Assembly (NCBI GenBank): GCA_031472005.1
Contig: PZJY01000002.1
Span: 434,001-498,000, forward strand
DNA from: Tetracladium setigerum
Lineage: Eukaryota > Ascomycota > Leotiomycetes > Helotiales
Length of the DNA stretch: 64,000 nt
Direction: 5' to 3'
This document shows, in pieces, positions 11,533-23,415 of the stretch. The notes below the pieces were generated by a model. That model was not told the origin of the DNA, made no database searches, and saw only the letters and a list, made by a program, of their open reading frames with translations. The position numbers were made by a program, and so were the translations under genes. How positions within the stretch are numbered: the stretch's first letter is position 1; every line of letters begins with the position of its first letter.

Positions 11533-11913
11533 GTTGAAGACTTTGTAATTTTAGGTACTTGGGTTACAAATACAGTTTGTGCAAGTAAAAAAGGAAAAAG
11601 AGATGAGTTCTCCTTCTAAAAATGAATCGCCCCCAAGAGAATTGAAGGGCGTTCTGAGTATCGCGTGCATCCTCTCAATTTCGATGCCATGTCCATACCT
11701 TGGTAATCCTTCTACCGCTCGACGCGAGAGCTTCCAACCAACGCAATATGTTGAAATGCTTTTTGTGACCATAGCTATGCCAGACCAGTCCACCATCCAT
11801 GCTATCATCGATCATAGTCCATCCATTCATCCGCTCCTCCCGCACGCGAAATCCTTTTGCTCATGGGTATCATCTTCCTCTTCCCCTGCTCTCTTCCTTG
11901 TTATCGTCCCACC
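11533..11913. promoter_or_regulatory. Upstream of the RUS gene, downstream of KGD4
   Basis: This 381 bp space holds the 3' end of KGD4 and the promoter of the RUS gene, both on the minus strand. No clear TATA element or other feature stands out. Confidence 0.35.
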
Positions 11914-12386
11914 CTAACAAACCAAGGTAGCACCGCCAGTCTCAATCGCATCAATCTCGCTCAATTCAATCCTGCTCCGTCTGAATCTAGCGGGCAGCTC
12001 ATTGCGATCGAAGTATTCTCCCTTGACTGGCTTCACATCACCCAAACTCTGTCCGGACAGCGCGCCAATGCTGATTTCGCCGGTCTTGGAGCGGCCGAGG
12101 GGCCGTGTTGTTGTGCGGTTTGGCGGTAGGAGGAGAAGGAGGTGACTTTGGGAGGGGAGGTGAAGTCGGCGGGAAGTTCGTGGGTTGGGGAGGCGGGGTG
12201 GGCTTTGGGTGTGTGGTCAATGGAGCCTGGAGAGAAAGGTTTCGCTATTAGTTGTCGTTTCTTTCAATTGCCTTGTTGTGCACACTGAAAGGTAGACGTA
12301 CTGGGAATGGAACGCTTGCCAATGAATTTAATCAATGGTTGACGCTCTGCGGCAGCGGTGGCCCGGAGAACTTTGGTTGCAAACAT
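11914..12386 (-). CDS. KGD4: Kgd4 / Ymr31, 2-oxoglutarate dehydrogenase subunit 4
   Basis: A small mitochondrial protein first called ribosomal protein YMR31/MRPS36 and now known to anchor the E3 subunit to the 2-oxoglutarate dehydrogenase complex. The exons are 12302-12386 and 11914-12226, with an intron of 75 bp. The N-terminus (TKVLRATAAAERQPLIKFIG, then KRSIP) combines a basic presequence with the conserved PLIKFxGKR motif. It is followed by HTPKAHPASP, SSYRQTAQQHGP, LGRSKTGEISIGALSG and YFDRNELPARFRR. One base is missing in the G run 12099-12102 (plus strand), between the HGP and LGRSK segments. The restored product is about 132 aa. This is the usual filamentous-fungal length, longer than the short yeast Kgd4 core. 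Confidence 0.88.
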
Positions 12387-13870
12387 GTTGGCTTGAAAAG
12401 GAGAATTGGCGGGTGATAGATAATGATTAAGGTTCTCGAGAAGCGAAGAATGCCACAGGCTTTTTCTTTGGGTCTCGCAATGTCGTGGTGGTGAAGGTAA
12501 AGCTTGGGGATGTTGTCGGTAGGAGATGAAGTTCGTCAGGAATCGGATCGGAGAGAAGGCTGGGGCTTGTTAGGACACAGACCAGTGCAGGAACAAGTAA
12601 GACAGTAGCCGAGAAAGCAAAGCGAGAGCGAACTTACACAACCTCAACAATAATATATTTTGAATGTTTTAGAAGAACAGAAGAGGGAATGAATACAAGA
12701 AGGGGGAGGATGAGGAAGAGAAGAAGAGGAAGAAGGATGAGGCCACATTCATATGCTAATATGTAGGAGAAGTGTGTGGTGTGTGTGGGCTGGTGGGATC
12801 AGAAGAGAGCGCCTTTTGCACTCGGCCGAGGCGTGTGTGTGTGTACTGGGAGGAGCATGAAAATACCAGAGATAGAGTAGGTAATCTTACTAGTAATCAG
12901 TATTACAGTATTGTCAAAACAACAAGCGACCTCTCCCTCTCCCTCGGATCTCTCCCTTCTACCCGATGAACAAACAACAGCAGCCCAACAACACATAAGA
13001 TGGTGTGATAGATGAGCTTATCTCTGCACCTTCCCATCCCCCATTGGACAGCCTCCTGGGGTTGTTTAGAGTTGTTATGCACGGCGGCGAAGTCCTTCTT
13101 CCTCCCCCACGTTTGGGGACGTTTCTCACATTGAAAAAGTCAGACCAAGTGGTGTGATTGGGCCCCTCCTGCATTCCACATGTGCTGGAGACCAGGAGAT
13201 GTCCGGTCGTCCATGGTTTCGGAGCCTTGCATTACTTTGACCTCCCTCCTTCAGAGATTTCACATGGCGTCTTTGCTGAAAGATCTTCGCCCTGATCGCT
13301 GATTTTTCTCCATCTTTTTTTCTTTGCCATTTTTTGCATGCAGTTTTGAGAAATCGCGCAATGAGGGATTGCACTACTACTGTATTACAGCCTTACGATC
13401 TCCGCTATCGGAATGATACGTTGGAAGGGATGACGCTTCATCTCTCGCTCTTATGCTGGAAGCACGAATCCGTTCGATATTTGCATCGAGGGAGTTCTCC
13501 TCGATGGTGCGAAGCGCGAGTGCCAAGACATGCTTGGTGGCAGCGAGGAGATTTAAATTCCATTTTTGGAAGCCAACAGGCAAGTAGCCTTGTGGAGTTC
13601 TGTCTTGCGTCGTCATGAATCAATCATATTGCCAATAATCCCCAGTCTAAGCGGTCTCAATTACTAGCGACTTATTGTCAACAATTCTTGTAGCACAGAC
13701 AGACAGTACTGGCGCTCTCGGCTCGACGGATACATTCACCGGATTCGGTTCTATGGCACGGATAGATGAGTTGCATTTCGAGTTGTTTTAACGTCTTTCT
13801 GTAAGTAGCAGTTTGCTATTTATCGCAATAATAATTGGTGCGCTTCCAGCAAATACCTTAAAAAAAGTAT

Positions 13871-13931
13871 GAAAATTCCCCGTGTGGGGTTTTCGCATGG
13901 GAGGAGCTCCGCTGGTGCCACGCTCCTCCCA
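13871..13931. repeat. Two adjacent inverted repeats (hairpins)
   Basis: The first arm pair is GAAAATTCCCC with GGGGTTTTC around a GTGT loop (13871-13894). The second is TGGGAGGAGC with GCTCCTCCCA (10 bp, 14-nt loop, 13898-13931). They lie 3 bases apart in non-coding DNA. They could be a structured RNA, a terminator or the remains of a small element. Confidence 0.6.
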
Positions 13932-14419
13932 CGAAGACTATTTACATGCAAGCAGAGTTGCCTGACTTTTTTTTTTAATTAGTACCTTGTGCTTTTTGTA
14001 TGATTATATGCGTATAGTCTATGAGCTACCTATCTGCTTGGAGAAATAAAAGACTGTCTACAGCCCAAGCCTCTGGTATGAGTTGCTTGTTACCTCTCAA
14101 CTCCCAAATAAAGGCAGCAAGTGGCTCGCACTAGGCTTTCAGACGGGTCGCATCGAATGAAGAATAATCTCAAGGACATTAGAAGTCAGCTACAGAGCTC
14201 TTCACTCAGAATAGTAGATTTCAATATCTCTGCTCACCCATACTTTCAGTAATTTGGCACCACATTTTCATGCGGATGTTTTCATAATCGGTACCGGATC
14301 AGTCCAGTATTGAGATTTACGATGTCTGTCCTCTCGTCTTAGCACTTTCGCAGTTTTCTATTCATTTTGATCTGTTCTTTCTAAAGTAATATAATATGTA
14401 CTTTACGAAGAATGCAAAG

Positions 14420-14810
14420 CATGAAAAGACTTCAAGCAGGAATCAAGAATCACTTCCAAACAACCCGTTCCTGTTCCCTCCCCCAAACAGGTATTATCAC
14501 GTCAACAGATTCACAAATATCTTTTTTATATTCTCTGTACTTTCTCGATTTCACGTAATCTTTTCCTCTATGATCAAAAAATAACCAACCGCAACCAAAC
14601 ATGAAAAGACTTCAAGCAGAATAAAGAATCGCTTCTAAAAAAAGCCATCCCCCCCATCCCCCCCTCCACCCCCAACAAAACAGACACAATTAGCCTCACA
14701 TCCACAAACTCGCGAATATCATCGTTAATTCCCCCCTCTACTTTCTCAATCTTGTGTAGTTGTTTTTCTCTCCCATCAAAAAAAAGAAATCAACAGCCTG
14801 ACCTCAATCA
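14420..14810. repeat. Diverged tandem duplication of about 180-200 bp
   Basis: Copies start at 14420 and 14600, each with the identical 20-mer CATGAAAAGACTTCAAGCAG. Later blocks still align: a C-rich patch, CACAAATATC versus CGCGAATATC, CTACTTTCTC, and TATGATCAAAAAA versus CCATCAAAAAAAA. The copies differ by many substitutions and small indels. No open frame spans them. Confidence 0.7.
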
Positions 14811-15940
14811 AAGACGGAATGATCGGGTGTGAAAACCAAGCGAGCGAGCAAGTGACACGCAATAATTCACAAGCTTGGAACCAAGCAATCCACTTTCACT
14901 TGACAATAACACCAAAAAATTACACCAGTTAGAATATAAGCACAAGTATAGTACAATACATGCGGGTTTGAATATTTAAGAATTAAGGAATCACTATTTA
15001 TCTATTTATCTATTCACTTACCGCGCATTATCCCCAAAACTACAACTTACAATTCATAATCCACCTACAGCAGATGCATATCTTCTTATTTTCTTCCACC
15101 TATTTCCGGCTCACTACTCCTTTAAACCCCATTAGCGCCCAAGTCATTCCGTCCCACTTGACATATTATATTTCTTGTTATCCAAGACCTCACTCAACCT
15201 AGATCTCCCACCAACAAATCCAGAGAGCAAAACCCTCCCAAATGCAAATAACCAACGCTAACTCTTGAATCCAACTTACCTTACCTCACTCTTCCAAACA
15301 ATATACGCACACTCTCTCACTTTCTCATTACCTGTCTCACACCGAAAACCACACACCCTTCTCTTCTGTCCCCTTCTTTTCTCTTATCTTCCCTGTAATT
15401 CTCTTCTCATCTCACCAACCCAACCAACCCCAGCCCTAAAAAAGTTCACTCTTAACAATCCAAAAACATCTTATGCCCAAATAATGTATCCCTTTTTTAT
15501 TCCCCAATCGCCGCATGCAGAAAGAAGAAAAGTTCTCGCCTTGGGAGGAGTTGGGACAACAAGTAAACAAAACAAGCCAAGCGAAGAACGCTAAATTCTG
15601 GGGTATAGTACAACCAAAAAGAGTTGTAATCGCCCCTGAACCCAGGCCAGGCCAGATACTGTACAGATTTCTCCCCATTCCGGCTCTCCAATCTGAACCT
15701 CGGCTTAAAATGAAGACAACCTGGAATTTTTCATTTCCAGATTTAGATTACCTTCCCGATCGAGCTAACGATTAAGCTTTCTACCTGGTCAGTGCATTCT
15801 CAAGTTTAAAAAAATTAATAATACGCCGTAATTCCATCTTTCGATATCTTGTTCGAGGTGGTCGGTCGCGTCTCCGATATATTCTTTGGCGTCAGTCATC
15901 ATTGTGAATAAATACAGTACAGGACAAAATCGAAACGGCC

Positions 15941-17040
15941 ATGTTGAAAATCGCGACGACGTTCCTGGCGCTTGCAGGCGCGCTCGCCTCCGCTCAAGTA
16001 TTTACCACCAATCTACCGAATCCAGAGTATTCGGGCTCGGGGAAATACGTGACAATTTTGGAGGAGCAGATGTTTCTCAACAAGAGCAAGGAGTATGGCG
16101 CTTCTGTTATTGGATCGGTATGTTTTTATTTTTTATATTTCATTTTCATTTTTATTTTCATCATGTTCTGTTGATAGACTTGATGGTATGATTATGAGTA
16201 TGGTTAGGGAGAGGGTGATCGATTTGCTGACCCTCAGTTTGCGAAATGTTAGAATTCAGATACGACGACTTTTCTGGTCCTGCCGACGGTGTTGGATGAA
16301 AATAATAAAAAGTTCCCAGAGGAGTGGACATCAACTGTCACACAAGGCCCAACGACCTATATTGTCTCTGGAACCAGCGGTCGGACATGGACAGATTTAA
16401 AATAGTAACCCCCCCCTCCTCTCTCGTTCTCTTTATCTTCTCTATCAAGTCGCTGTTTCTCCACAACAAAAAAGACATAAACTAACAAAACACCCACAGC
16501 ACATTCCGTGCATCCTGTTCCTTCCAAGGCACCACAACCGCAGTCTGCACCGACCACATGCTCGGCATGCCCCTACCATGCGACCGCTACGTCGGTCCTA
16601 ATGACGGTTTCCCCGGCGGAACATTTGTTCGATCATCAACGTTCCCGAACTCAGAATCAAGCTGGGTGGGGTTTCAGACGCTTGAGATTGTGACGAAAAC
16701 TACCTCGATTGAAGATACGAATCCACCTGTGACGGAGACAATTACTGACGGGCCGTATCCGACGGAATGGCTGACGGCTGTGGAGTGGGCGCCGGGGTGT
16801 GAATCGAAGTCGAGGTCGAGGGTGGCGGTAGAGTCGGATGGAGTGGTGACTGGGAGTGGGACTGCGATAGAGACCGGCGTGGGAAGTGCGAGTTTGGTTG
16901 GAGGGGGGAATTCTGCTTCTTCGACGGCTGTAGGGAGTGCAACAACGACGAGTGCGCCGGGGACTGGGGAAGGTGGAAGGCGGAGTGTTAGTTTGGTGGT
17001 AGTCGTTTTTGTTGCGGTTGTGCCTGTTGTACTTCTCTAG
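15941..17040 (+). CDS. Secreted GPI-anchored protein of unknown function
   Basis: The exons are 15941-16117, 16253-16404 and 16500-17040; these join to 289 aa without a frame break. Residues 1-19 (LKIATTFLALAGALASA) form a signal peptide. The mature part has a Thr/Ser-rich fold with paired cysteines (RASCSFQGTTTAVC, PLPC). Around residue 220 a low-complexity Gly/Ser/Thr stretch begins, and the protein ends in a hydrophobic tail (SVSLVVVVFVAVVPVVLL), as in GPI-anchored cell-wall proteins. The second acceptor was chosen at 16252 because it alone keeps frame with TTTFLVLPTVLDE. Similar proteins are annotated as hypothetical in related fungi, to my knowledge; no function is offered. The long upstream region fits a regulated surface gene. 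Confidence 0.75.
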
Positions 17041-17138
17041 AGGAAAGAAAGGAAAAATTACTTGGCCAGTGAAGAGAGATGAGGGGATAGATGGTTGTAG
17101 AATTTTGTTTCTATATATTAATCATAATCATTGTATAT

Positions 17139-18792
17139 CTACTTGTCGTAGATACCTTGCTCAAAGGTCTCTGTGTTGTAGAATAAAGCTGTGATGGTAT
17201 TTCCGTTGAATATTCGTCCTTCAAGAGCATTCACAGCCTAAAAAATATTAGCTAAATGCCTAGCTTTGAGGGTCAAGAAATGGATAGCTTACTCTTAAAG
17301 CAGACAGCTCTGCTGTGAACTTGACGAAAACCTTAGGCGCGGCTTCATGTCTGTCAATAAACACTCTTTCGACTCGTCCGTACTGCAGTTGACGTTAGTT
17401 TCCGGAAACATACCCTCGTCTACAAACGAGAACGTACCTTTCCCCACACTCATCCCAATCTCCTGCATCAACCCACCATCTCCATCCCCTTCAACCTCAG
17501 CGTCCAAATCCATACCATCCACCATACCCCTCAGAACTATAACCTGCGACATAGGGCCAAATCTTCCGGCTTCATCATCAGCCACTTTCTTCTTCCCGCC
17601 AATGATTTTGCCTCTTCCTCCTAAATCTCTGAACCCACCGCCCTCGGCGTCTGACTTTTTCTTCCGTTTCTCCAGCTGCACCCGAAGAGGGTTGATAATT
17701 CCAGAACCGTCGGCTCCCAGTCCAGTGCCTTTACTCCAGCCGTATTTGGAGAGAAGACGTTCAGCGAAGCCTTGCTGGCCAGGTCGGAGGGAGCGGGGTG
17801 TCTCTGCTTCATCTTCTTCTTCTTGAAGAGCTTTCTCGAGCTCGGCTTCTGAGCTGGGGATGTCGCTTGGGGCGGCGGGGAGGTTGTAACGAACTGGTGC
17901 TCGAGATATCTCACCAGGAGCCGCTGCTTGTGGTACTGGATCTTTTCGTACAGGAAGTGAGCTGTATATGTCTGAGGCGTCCTTGAGATCTGGCGGTGGG
18001 GGTGGAGGGGAATCCATAGGAGGAGGCGCAAATGAGTACTTCGAGGGCGGCGCAAATTTGTCTATTCAAAAGATTAGCACGATACACAAAGAAGGGTCGG
18101 AAGATGTACTGTTAACAGGTGGTCGGTAAGCATCATCGTCGTCACTATCCTTCTCACTTGACTTTCGTGCCAAACGGTGCGCATATAGCCTGTCCTTCCA
18201 ATCCCTCACTTCTCGTATCTTCTCATCACTGTGCTTGTACTCCTCATAGCTATTTGGACGAGTAGGGTCATAGATATCATCCCAATCCTGAGCCTCAAAT
18301 TGCTCGTCCCTGTTATTCTTCTTCCTCTTCTTGCGCCCGCCCCTCTGCCGCTTCTCACCCTCGTAGAATGTCTCCGGCTCAGCATTGGTCCAATCCGCCA
18401 GTGTAATCTTCGCCGCGGGTTTTGGCGCGGCTGGAGAAGAGGTTGCCACAGCAGATTCAGATACCACAGACTTCGGAATATTTGCTCTTGGTTTTGGCTT
18501 TTGTTGCTGGAGCTGTGGACGTTTGGTTGGCTGGAATCGAAGAGTTGCTATTCAGAGCATCGCATAACATGAGCAAACTGGCTTAGGATTGGTACAAGGG
18601 ATGAAAACTACCGGCATCTATCTGGGGCCTCTTTGTTGAAGCTTCATCCGGGGCATCTGCTGAAGGCTGTTTGAAGATCACGGGTGCTTTTGCGATGGAG
18701 CCAGGAGTTGATGCGTTTGTGGGATCGAGAAGACTGGCGTACAAGGAGAGGCCTCCTCCTCGAGCAGGAGTTGTTGTATTGTTATTCGACAT
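17139..18792 (-). CDS. Splicing factor SPF45-like (G-patch and UHM)
   Basis: A homologue of human SPF45/RBM17, which acts in 3' splice-site recognition. Exons on the minus strand are 18612-18792, 18110-18547, 17438-18061, 17293-17382 and 17139-17237. The N-terminus is disordered, with basic RGGRKKRKK. The G-patch reads GFAERLLSKYGWSKGTGLG, and the C-terminal UHM reads YGRVERVFIDRHEAAPKVF, then AVNALEGRIFNGN. The RIF triplet is the R-x-F ULM-binding motif, and a short tail ends GIYDK. Two bases appear to be missing at the end of the third exon (plus-strand T run 17439-17441 and C run 17454-17456). With both, the exon reads IGDECGEK and joins YGRV in phase. The gene is convergent with the GPI-protein gene, with under 100 bp between stops. 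Confidence 0.9.
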
Positions 18793-19209
18793 CTTGATTG
18801 TTTAGTTTAAAGAAGAAGAAGAAGAGCCACATATTCGAAGGAGCAGATCGCATCCAGCCTTCAAGACGAGGCTGCTTTTTGGAAGTGGCCGGCTAAATGG
18901 CTAAATGGCAGCAACACTCCACCAACCATGACGCTGCGATAGAAGCTGTAGCTCTTGCGTGCTCGGCGATAAGAAAACAACGACATCAAACGTCTGGTGA
19001 GTGAAAGTCGTGAGAATGTTTCTGTCCCCTTAAACATTAGAGAATAGACCGCCGGTTTCTTCATTTTCTTCAATTAAATTCTCAATAGATCCTCCTGTCT
19101 ATACACTACAAATCTCTACATAAAACTTCTTATTTTCTATCTCCTCGTCAAAGAACAATCGCTGGCCGTCACTTGTAGTCCTTTGTACCAATAACCTCCC
19201 CAGTACAAG
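18793..19209. promoter_or_regulatory. Divergent promoter region SPF45 / PCS60
   Basis: These 417 bp hold both upstream regions. A GAAGAAGAAGAAGA tract lies just upstream of the SPF45 start, and a pyrimidine-rich A/C/T leader precedes the PCS60 start. No clear TATA element seen. Confidence 0.4.
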
Positions 19210-20870
19210 ATGTCGGCAACCACACTCTCAACCGCATTCTCTGCCTCTTCCGATGCAACGGCCATCATTGTCCCAAACAGACCGAATCCTCTCGTCGTCT
19301 CCTACAAACAACTCTCCGCCGAGATCTACTCATTCCAACAAAAGCTTGCACAGTTAGGCCTCACCCTCAAGCAGCGGTCTCAATCGCTCTCCCCAACACC
19401 TACGAATTCATCGTCGCTTTCCTCGCAAGCTCATGGCAAAGAGGAATTGCAGCACCGCTTAACTCGGCATACAAGCAGGAAGAGTTCGATTTCTACATCG
19501 ATGATCTCAAATCAGCAATCGCACTTGTCCCACAAGGATCATTCGCGAAGGATGGCCCTGCAGTTCGAGCGGCAAGAAAATACAATGCTGCGATTGCAGA
19601 GTGTTACTGGAATGGACAAGAAGTCGTCCTGGACGTCAAGGACGAGGGAAAACTCAAGGGAAAGGGCAACCAGAAAGTTGAAACCGCTCAGCCAGAAGAT
19701 ATTGCTCTGGTACTTCACACCAGCGGTACAACTGGCCGACCAAAAGCCGTGCCATTGACGCACAAGAACCTCACGCGCACCATGAAGAACATCCAAGCAA
19801 CATACGCCCTCTCCCCTAAAGACCGTACCATGCTTGTCATGCCACTCTTCCACGTCCACGGCCTTCTGGCTGGCTTCCTCGCTCCCCTCTACTCTGGCGG
19901 ATCTGTCATCGTACCTCTCAAATTCTCCGCATCCGAATTCTGGGAGGATTTCATTACTCACAAGGCAAATTGGTACACGGCGGTTCCTACCATCCATCAA
20001 ATCCTCCTGAAGAATCCAGCGCCAAACCCAAAGCCTGAAATCAGATTCATCCGATCATGTTCTTCCCCACTCTCCCCAACGACCTTCCACCTCCTCGAAG
20101 AAACCTACGGCGCCCCCGTCCTTGAGGCCTACGCCATGACCGAAGCCGCGCACCAAATGACCTCTAACCCCCTTCCACCCGCCAAACGTCAACCAGGCTC
20201 CGTCGGTCTCGGCCAGGGCGTTGAAATCCGCATTTTGGATTCCGCCGGCAAAGAAGTCCCTCAAGGCACCGAAGCCGAAATCTGCATCCGGGGTGAAAAT
20301 GTCACCAAGGGCTACCTTAACAACCCGAAGCCAACAAATCGTCTTTCACAGCCGATGGATTCTTCAGAAGTGGTGATCAGGGTAAAGTGGATCAAGATGG
20401 CTACGTGATTATCACGGGTAGGATTAAGGAGTTGATTAATAAGGGCGGAGAGAAGATTAGTCCGATTGAGTTGGATAATGTGTTGGCGAGACATCCAAAG
20501 GTGAGCGAGGCAGTCAGTTTTGCCGTGCCGGATGAGTTGTATGGGCAGGAGGTTGCTGTGGCGATTGTGTTGAAGAGTGGAGAGCATCTTGAGGAAGCGG
20601 AATTGAAGGCCTGGATCGCAGAGAAGGTTGCTAAGTTTAAGATTCCCAAGAAGGTACGTTTCTTCTTTCTTCCTATCCGTTCCTCCATTCCCATTTCCTC
20701 AATCATTTAGGAGTCGCGCAAATTCCCAAGATTTACAACCAACTAACAATCATCTCTCCAAAAAGGTTTATTTCACAGACAACATGCCCAAGACAGCCAC
20801 GGGCAAGATCCAGCGAAGAATTGTGGCCGAAATTATGATGAAGAAGGATTTGCCAAGAGCGAAACTTTAG
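19210..20870 (+). CDS. PCS60: Peroxisomal acyl-CoA (oxalyl-CoA) synthetase Pcs60-like
   Basis: A member of the AMP-forming acyl-CoA synthetase family. Yeast Pcs60/Fat2 is a peroxisomal oxalyl-CoA synthetase. The exons are 19210-20653 and 20766-20870. Motifs in order: the AMP-binding P-loop LHTSGTTGRPKAVPLTHKN (about residue 168), MPLFHVHGLLAG, LEAYAMTEAAHQM, GYVIITGRIKELINKGGEK and the catalytic GKIQRR near the end. The protein ends in AKL, a good type-1 peroxisomal signal. Two bases seem to be missing: at GG 19376-19377, which would otherwise read KQRVSIALPNTYEF, and at the A run 20336-20338, before SSFTADGFF. With them the length is about 516 aa, normal for the family. No catalytic motif is lost. 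Confidence 0.92.
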
Positions 20871-21364
20871 ATGGAGTTTACTCTATACCTTATAGATTTT
20901 CTTTTTAAGAAGAAGAAGGAGAAAACAAGAAGTACGAGTAGGCTTTGTTGGTAGCGATGGCAAATGGGATGAGAAGGTATATAGGTAGACCTTGGTTGTG
21001 CTATTAGACACTACACTTAGATACTAGATAGAAACGAGGCAGGGCAGGCCACTAGAAATCTAGATTAGAAAGTATGTACAGAAGAAATAGAGCGAACATC
21101 CCGCAACAAAAAAAAAGTAAATAAGAGTGATTTTCAACCTGTTTTGATTCGTCTCTCTCTGATCAGGAGCAGTCATGATAAATTAAGCGAGATCAAGCGC
21201 TATTGTCATCCGGATACTCCGTACAAGTTTTTCACTCCCTTTAGGCCTTACACAAACTATTCACCCTATACCTACCTATATACATCACTAGCACATTGTT
21301 CTGTTTATCAAAAGTCTTATCTAATTCGTTGACATATTATTTACATTAATATTTCCAAATCTGG
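20871..21364. other. Convergent intergenic region
   Basis: Nearly 500 bp between the stops of PCS60 and the membrane-protein gene. It has purine-rich and TAGGTAG-type tracts after PCS60 (20900-21010) and an A run at 21110. No gene recognised. Confidence 0.4.
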
Positions 21365-22638
21365 CTACTGGCCAGCTATCATCTCCAGCGAGGCTTTCAA
21401 CGGCGCAACGACGTGTTGGGAGTATGTTTCCGCATCGGTGGATATGGCGTTCATGTTTAATCTATTTTCGACTGTGTGGATTTTGAGATTTCATGTTAGT
21501 ATATGTTTTTTAATGTTTTTGGCTAGGTAGTTGTGGTGGGTGAGATGAGCTGGCAGCACCTCCATCCATGCCAAGGAGGAGAAGATGAAGAAGAGAAAAT
21601 GATAGAGCAAAACTTACGCGCATTATTAACACCCTCCACCACCTCCCTATCCTCCATAGCCTCCCTAATAAGCCTGACCTCACTCCTCCAATACTCACTA
21701 CTCCTCCCCTCAACTCCTCATCCCTATACACCGTATTCTTCAGAATCCCCACAGCGCTCAACTTAACCCTCACATCCTCCAAAGCCTTTGTCGCAGTCTC
21801 CACCCTCTCGTTCGTACTCGGCGCCTTCAAAAACGCACGATTCGTCGAACTGAGGTACAACATCCAACCCACAACCCCATCGAGCGCCGCGAGAGCAATA
21901 AGACGGTAGATGCGCGATCTCCAAAAGAAGAGGTCGATATCTTCTGGGCGCGCGGCGCGCGAGTTGGTGGCAGGATCAAAGGAGTTGGTAGAGTAGGCGT
22001 CAAGAACTGCGAGGCCGATCGAGGCATATGTGGATGTGGCGCGCCAGATTGCACCCTCGGCGCCTGTGAAGAGGCCGCTTGTTGCGAGTGCGAGGATACA
22101 GAGGTTTAAGACGTGCGGGGCGACAAGGGGAGGGAGAGCATAGTAAAGATATGAGCGCGGTTCGTCTGCGGAGCAGAATGTGCATGTTGATAGGACTTCG
22201 GGTCCGAATTGGAAGTAGAGAAGGCGCGAGTCCATGGAGACGAGTTTGGCGCGAAGGGATTCATCGCTTGGTGTTAGTCCGGAAGGGCGGAGAGAGGCGA
22301 GGCGCGTAAAGAGAACGTCGGTGGGAATTTGGATGCGGGATGATGTGAGACCGAAGATGTTCTCGGGTGTGAATGTGGGGAGGGTTTTGAGGAGGAAGAA
22401 GAGGGAGGTGATGAATAGAATTGCGAGGGCGCGGGAGACGGGCGCGGGGATGGGACGGATGGGAATTCCGTGGATGGTTGGGCGGCGCGCACTTTACGGT
22501 AATAACCTATTGCTTTTGGGAGGAGGATAGGTCCGAAGAAGAGGGAGAGGGATTTGATTCTGTGGTTTGATTAGCTTGGAATGTGCGAAAGTACGGAGGA
22601 GATAAGCAAGTCACTTACGTTCCCCAAGAGACACCCAT
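21365..22638 (-). CDS. Conserved fungal integral membrane protein, function unknown
   Basis: Exons on the minus strand are 22619-22638 (20 nt), 21618-22559 and 21365-21471. The protein starts GVSWGTIKSLSLFFGPI. It has hydrophobic segments near residue 45 (LAILFITSLFFLLKTL), near 140 (VLNLCILALATSGLFTG) and near 200 (IYRLIALAALDGVVGWMLYL), and ends LKASLEMIAGQ. I know this as a conserved ascomycete family without an assigned role; no enzyme motif is visible. Two bases are missing: at plus-strand GGG 22480-22482, where restoring it gives VRAAPTIHGIPIRP, and at CCCC 21706-21709, giving LRGRSSEYWRSEVRLIREA. The restored length is about 356 aa. The final intron is 146 bp. Confidence 0.75.
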
Positions 22639-23415
22639 ATTTGCAACAAAAGGGAGTGTTTTATGATCGTAGTATTTCTCTGCTTTACGCGAACATTTGT
22701 TATGCAAATAGCAAGATTCCTTGCAGAAGATAACAAAGATATCAGATTGTAAGAGAGGGGAGAAGGCTGAGGAACTTCTTCAAGACACGTTCACGACTTC
22801 TTGGAAGAGTGACGGATCTGCCGCTTCATACCGCTTTGACTAGTCCCGATGAGGCTAGACTGGCGCCAATTTTGGAGCTGTCAAAAAGAATTCAAACTTT
22901 CTGTTCCTGATCACAACCCATTCTAAACCCTCGAAAATCCAAACGGGCCAGAATGTTTGAACAATTCAAATATCTACTTGCCATTATCACAATGGGCTTG
23001 TAAGCAGTCAGGTTACAATTACCTTGATCTTATTTATGGTTTTATATACGCTCTTTCCCTCCACGCCAACTCCCCCTCCTCCCTACCCCAATCCATCTCT
23101 CTCTCTCCCATTCCACCGTGGCACTTTCGAAGCTTTAGAGATCCTCTTTCCCATGGTCACTCAAAGTCAAAAAGTATGCCCATATCAAGCCCCAAGTACT
23201 CTGCCAAGAGTCATCTCACTCGTGTTGCAAAGTCTCAGCTTTCCGAAGCCATGGCGACCTTTGCGTCTTTTTGCTGAGAGACAAAACTTCCCTCCCCGCC
23301 TTATGCCTTCCTTATATAAAAATAATTTTCATATACAAATGCCGCTGTGCCCATGTACATCCTGTCTTCTTCCAACCAATGCAGTCATGCAGCCATAAAG
23401 CCGTAAATCCATAAA
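22639..23415. promoter_or_regulatory. Upstream of the membrane-protein gene, downstream of GET1
   Basis: Promoter of the membrane-protein gene and 3' region of GET1, both on the minus strand. A C/T-rich patch lies at 23060-23120. Small open frames here have no support. Confidence 0.4.

Larger units (their letters stand above)
12387..15940. other. Long gene-poor stretch, 3.5 kb
   Basis: No convincing coding region. From 14650 to 15450 the plus strand is strongly C/T- and A/C-rich, like a long fungal promoter or leader region for the secreted-protein gene at 15941. It holds two adjacent hairpins (13871-13931), a GTGTGT tract near 12775-12845, and a diverged tandem duplication (14420-14810), each listed separately. 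I found no tRNA, rRNA or transposon signature. Confidence 0.5.

Noticed and set aside
12387..15940. A hidden multi-exon gene in the 3.5 kb desert
   Set aside because: I tried to join open segments on both strands and found no conserved protein text or consistent splice phases.
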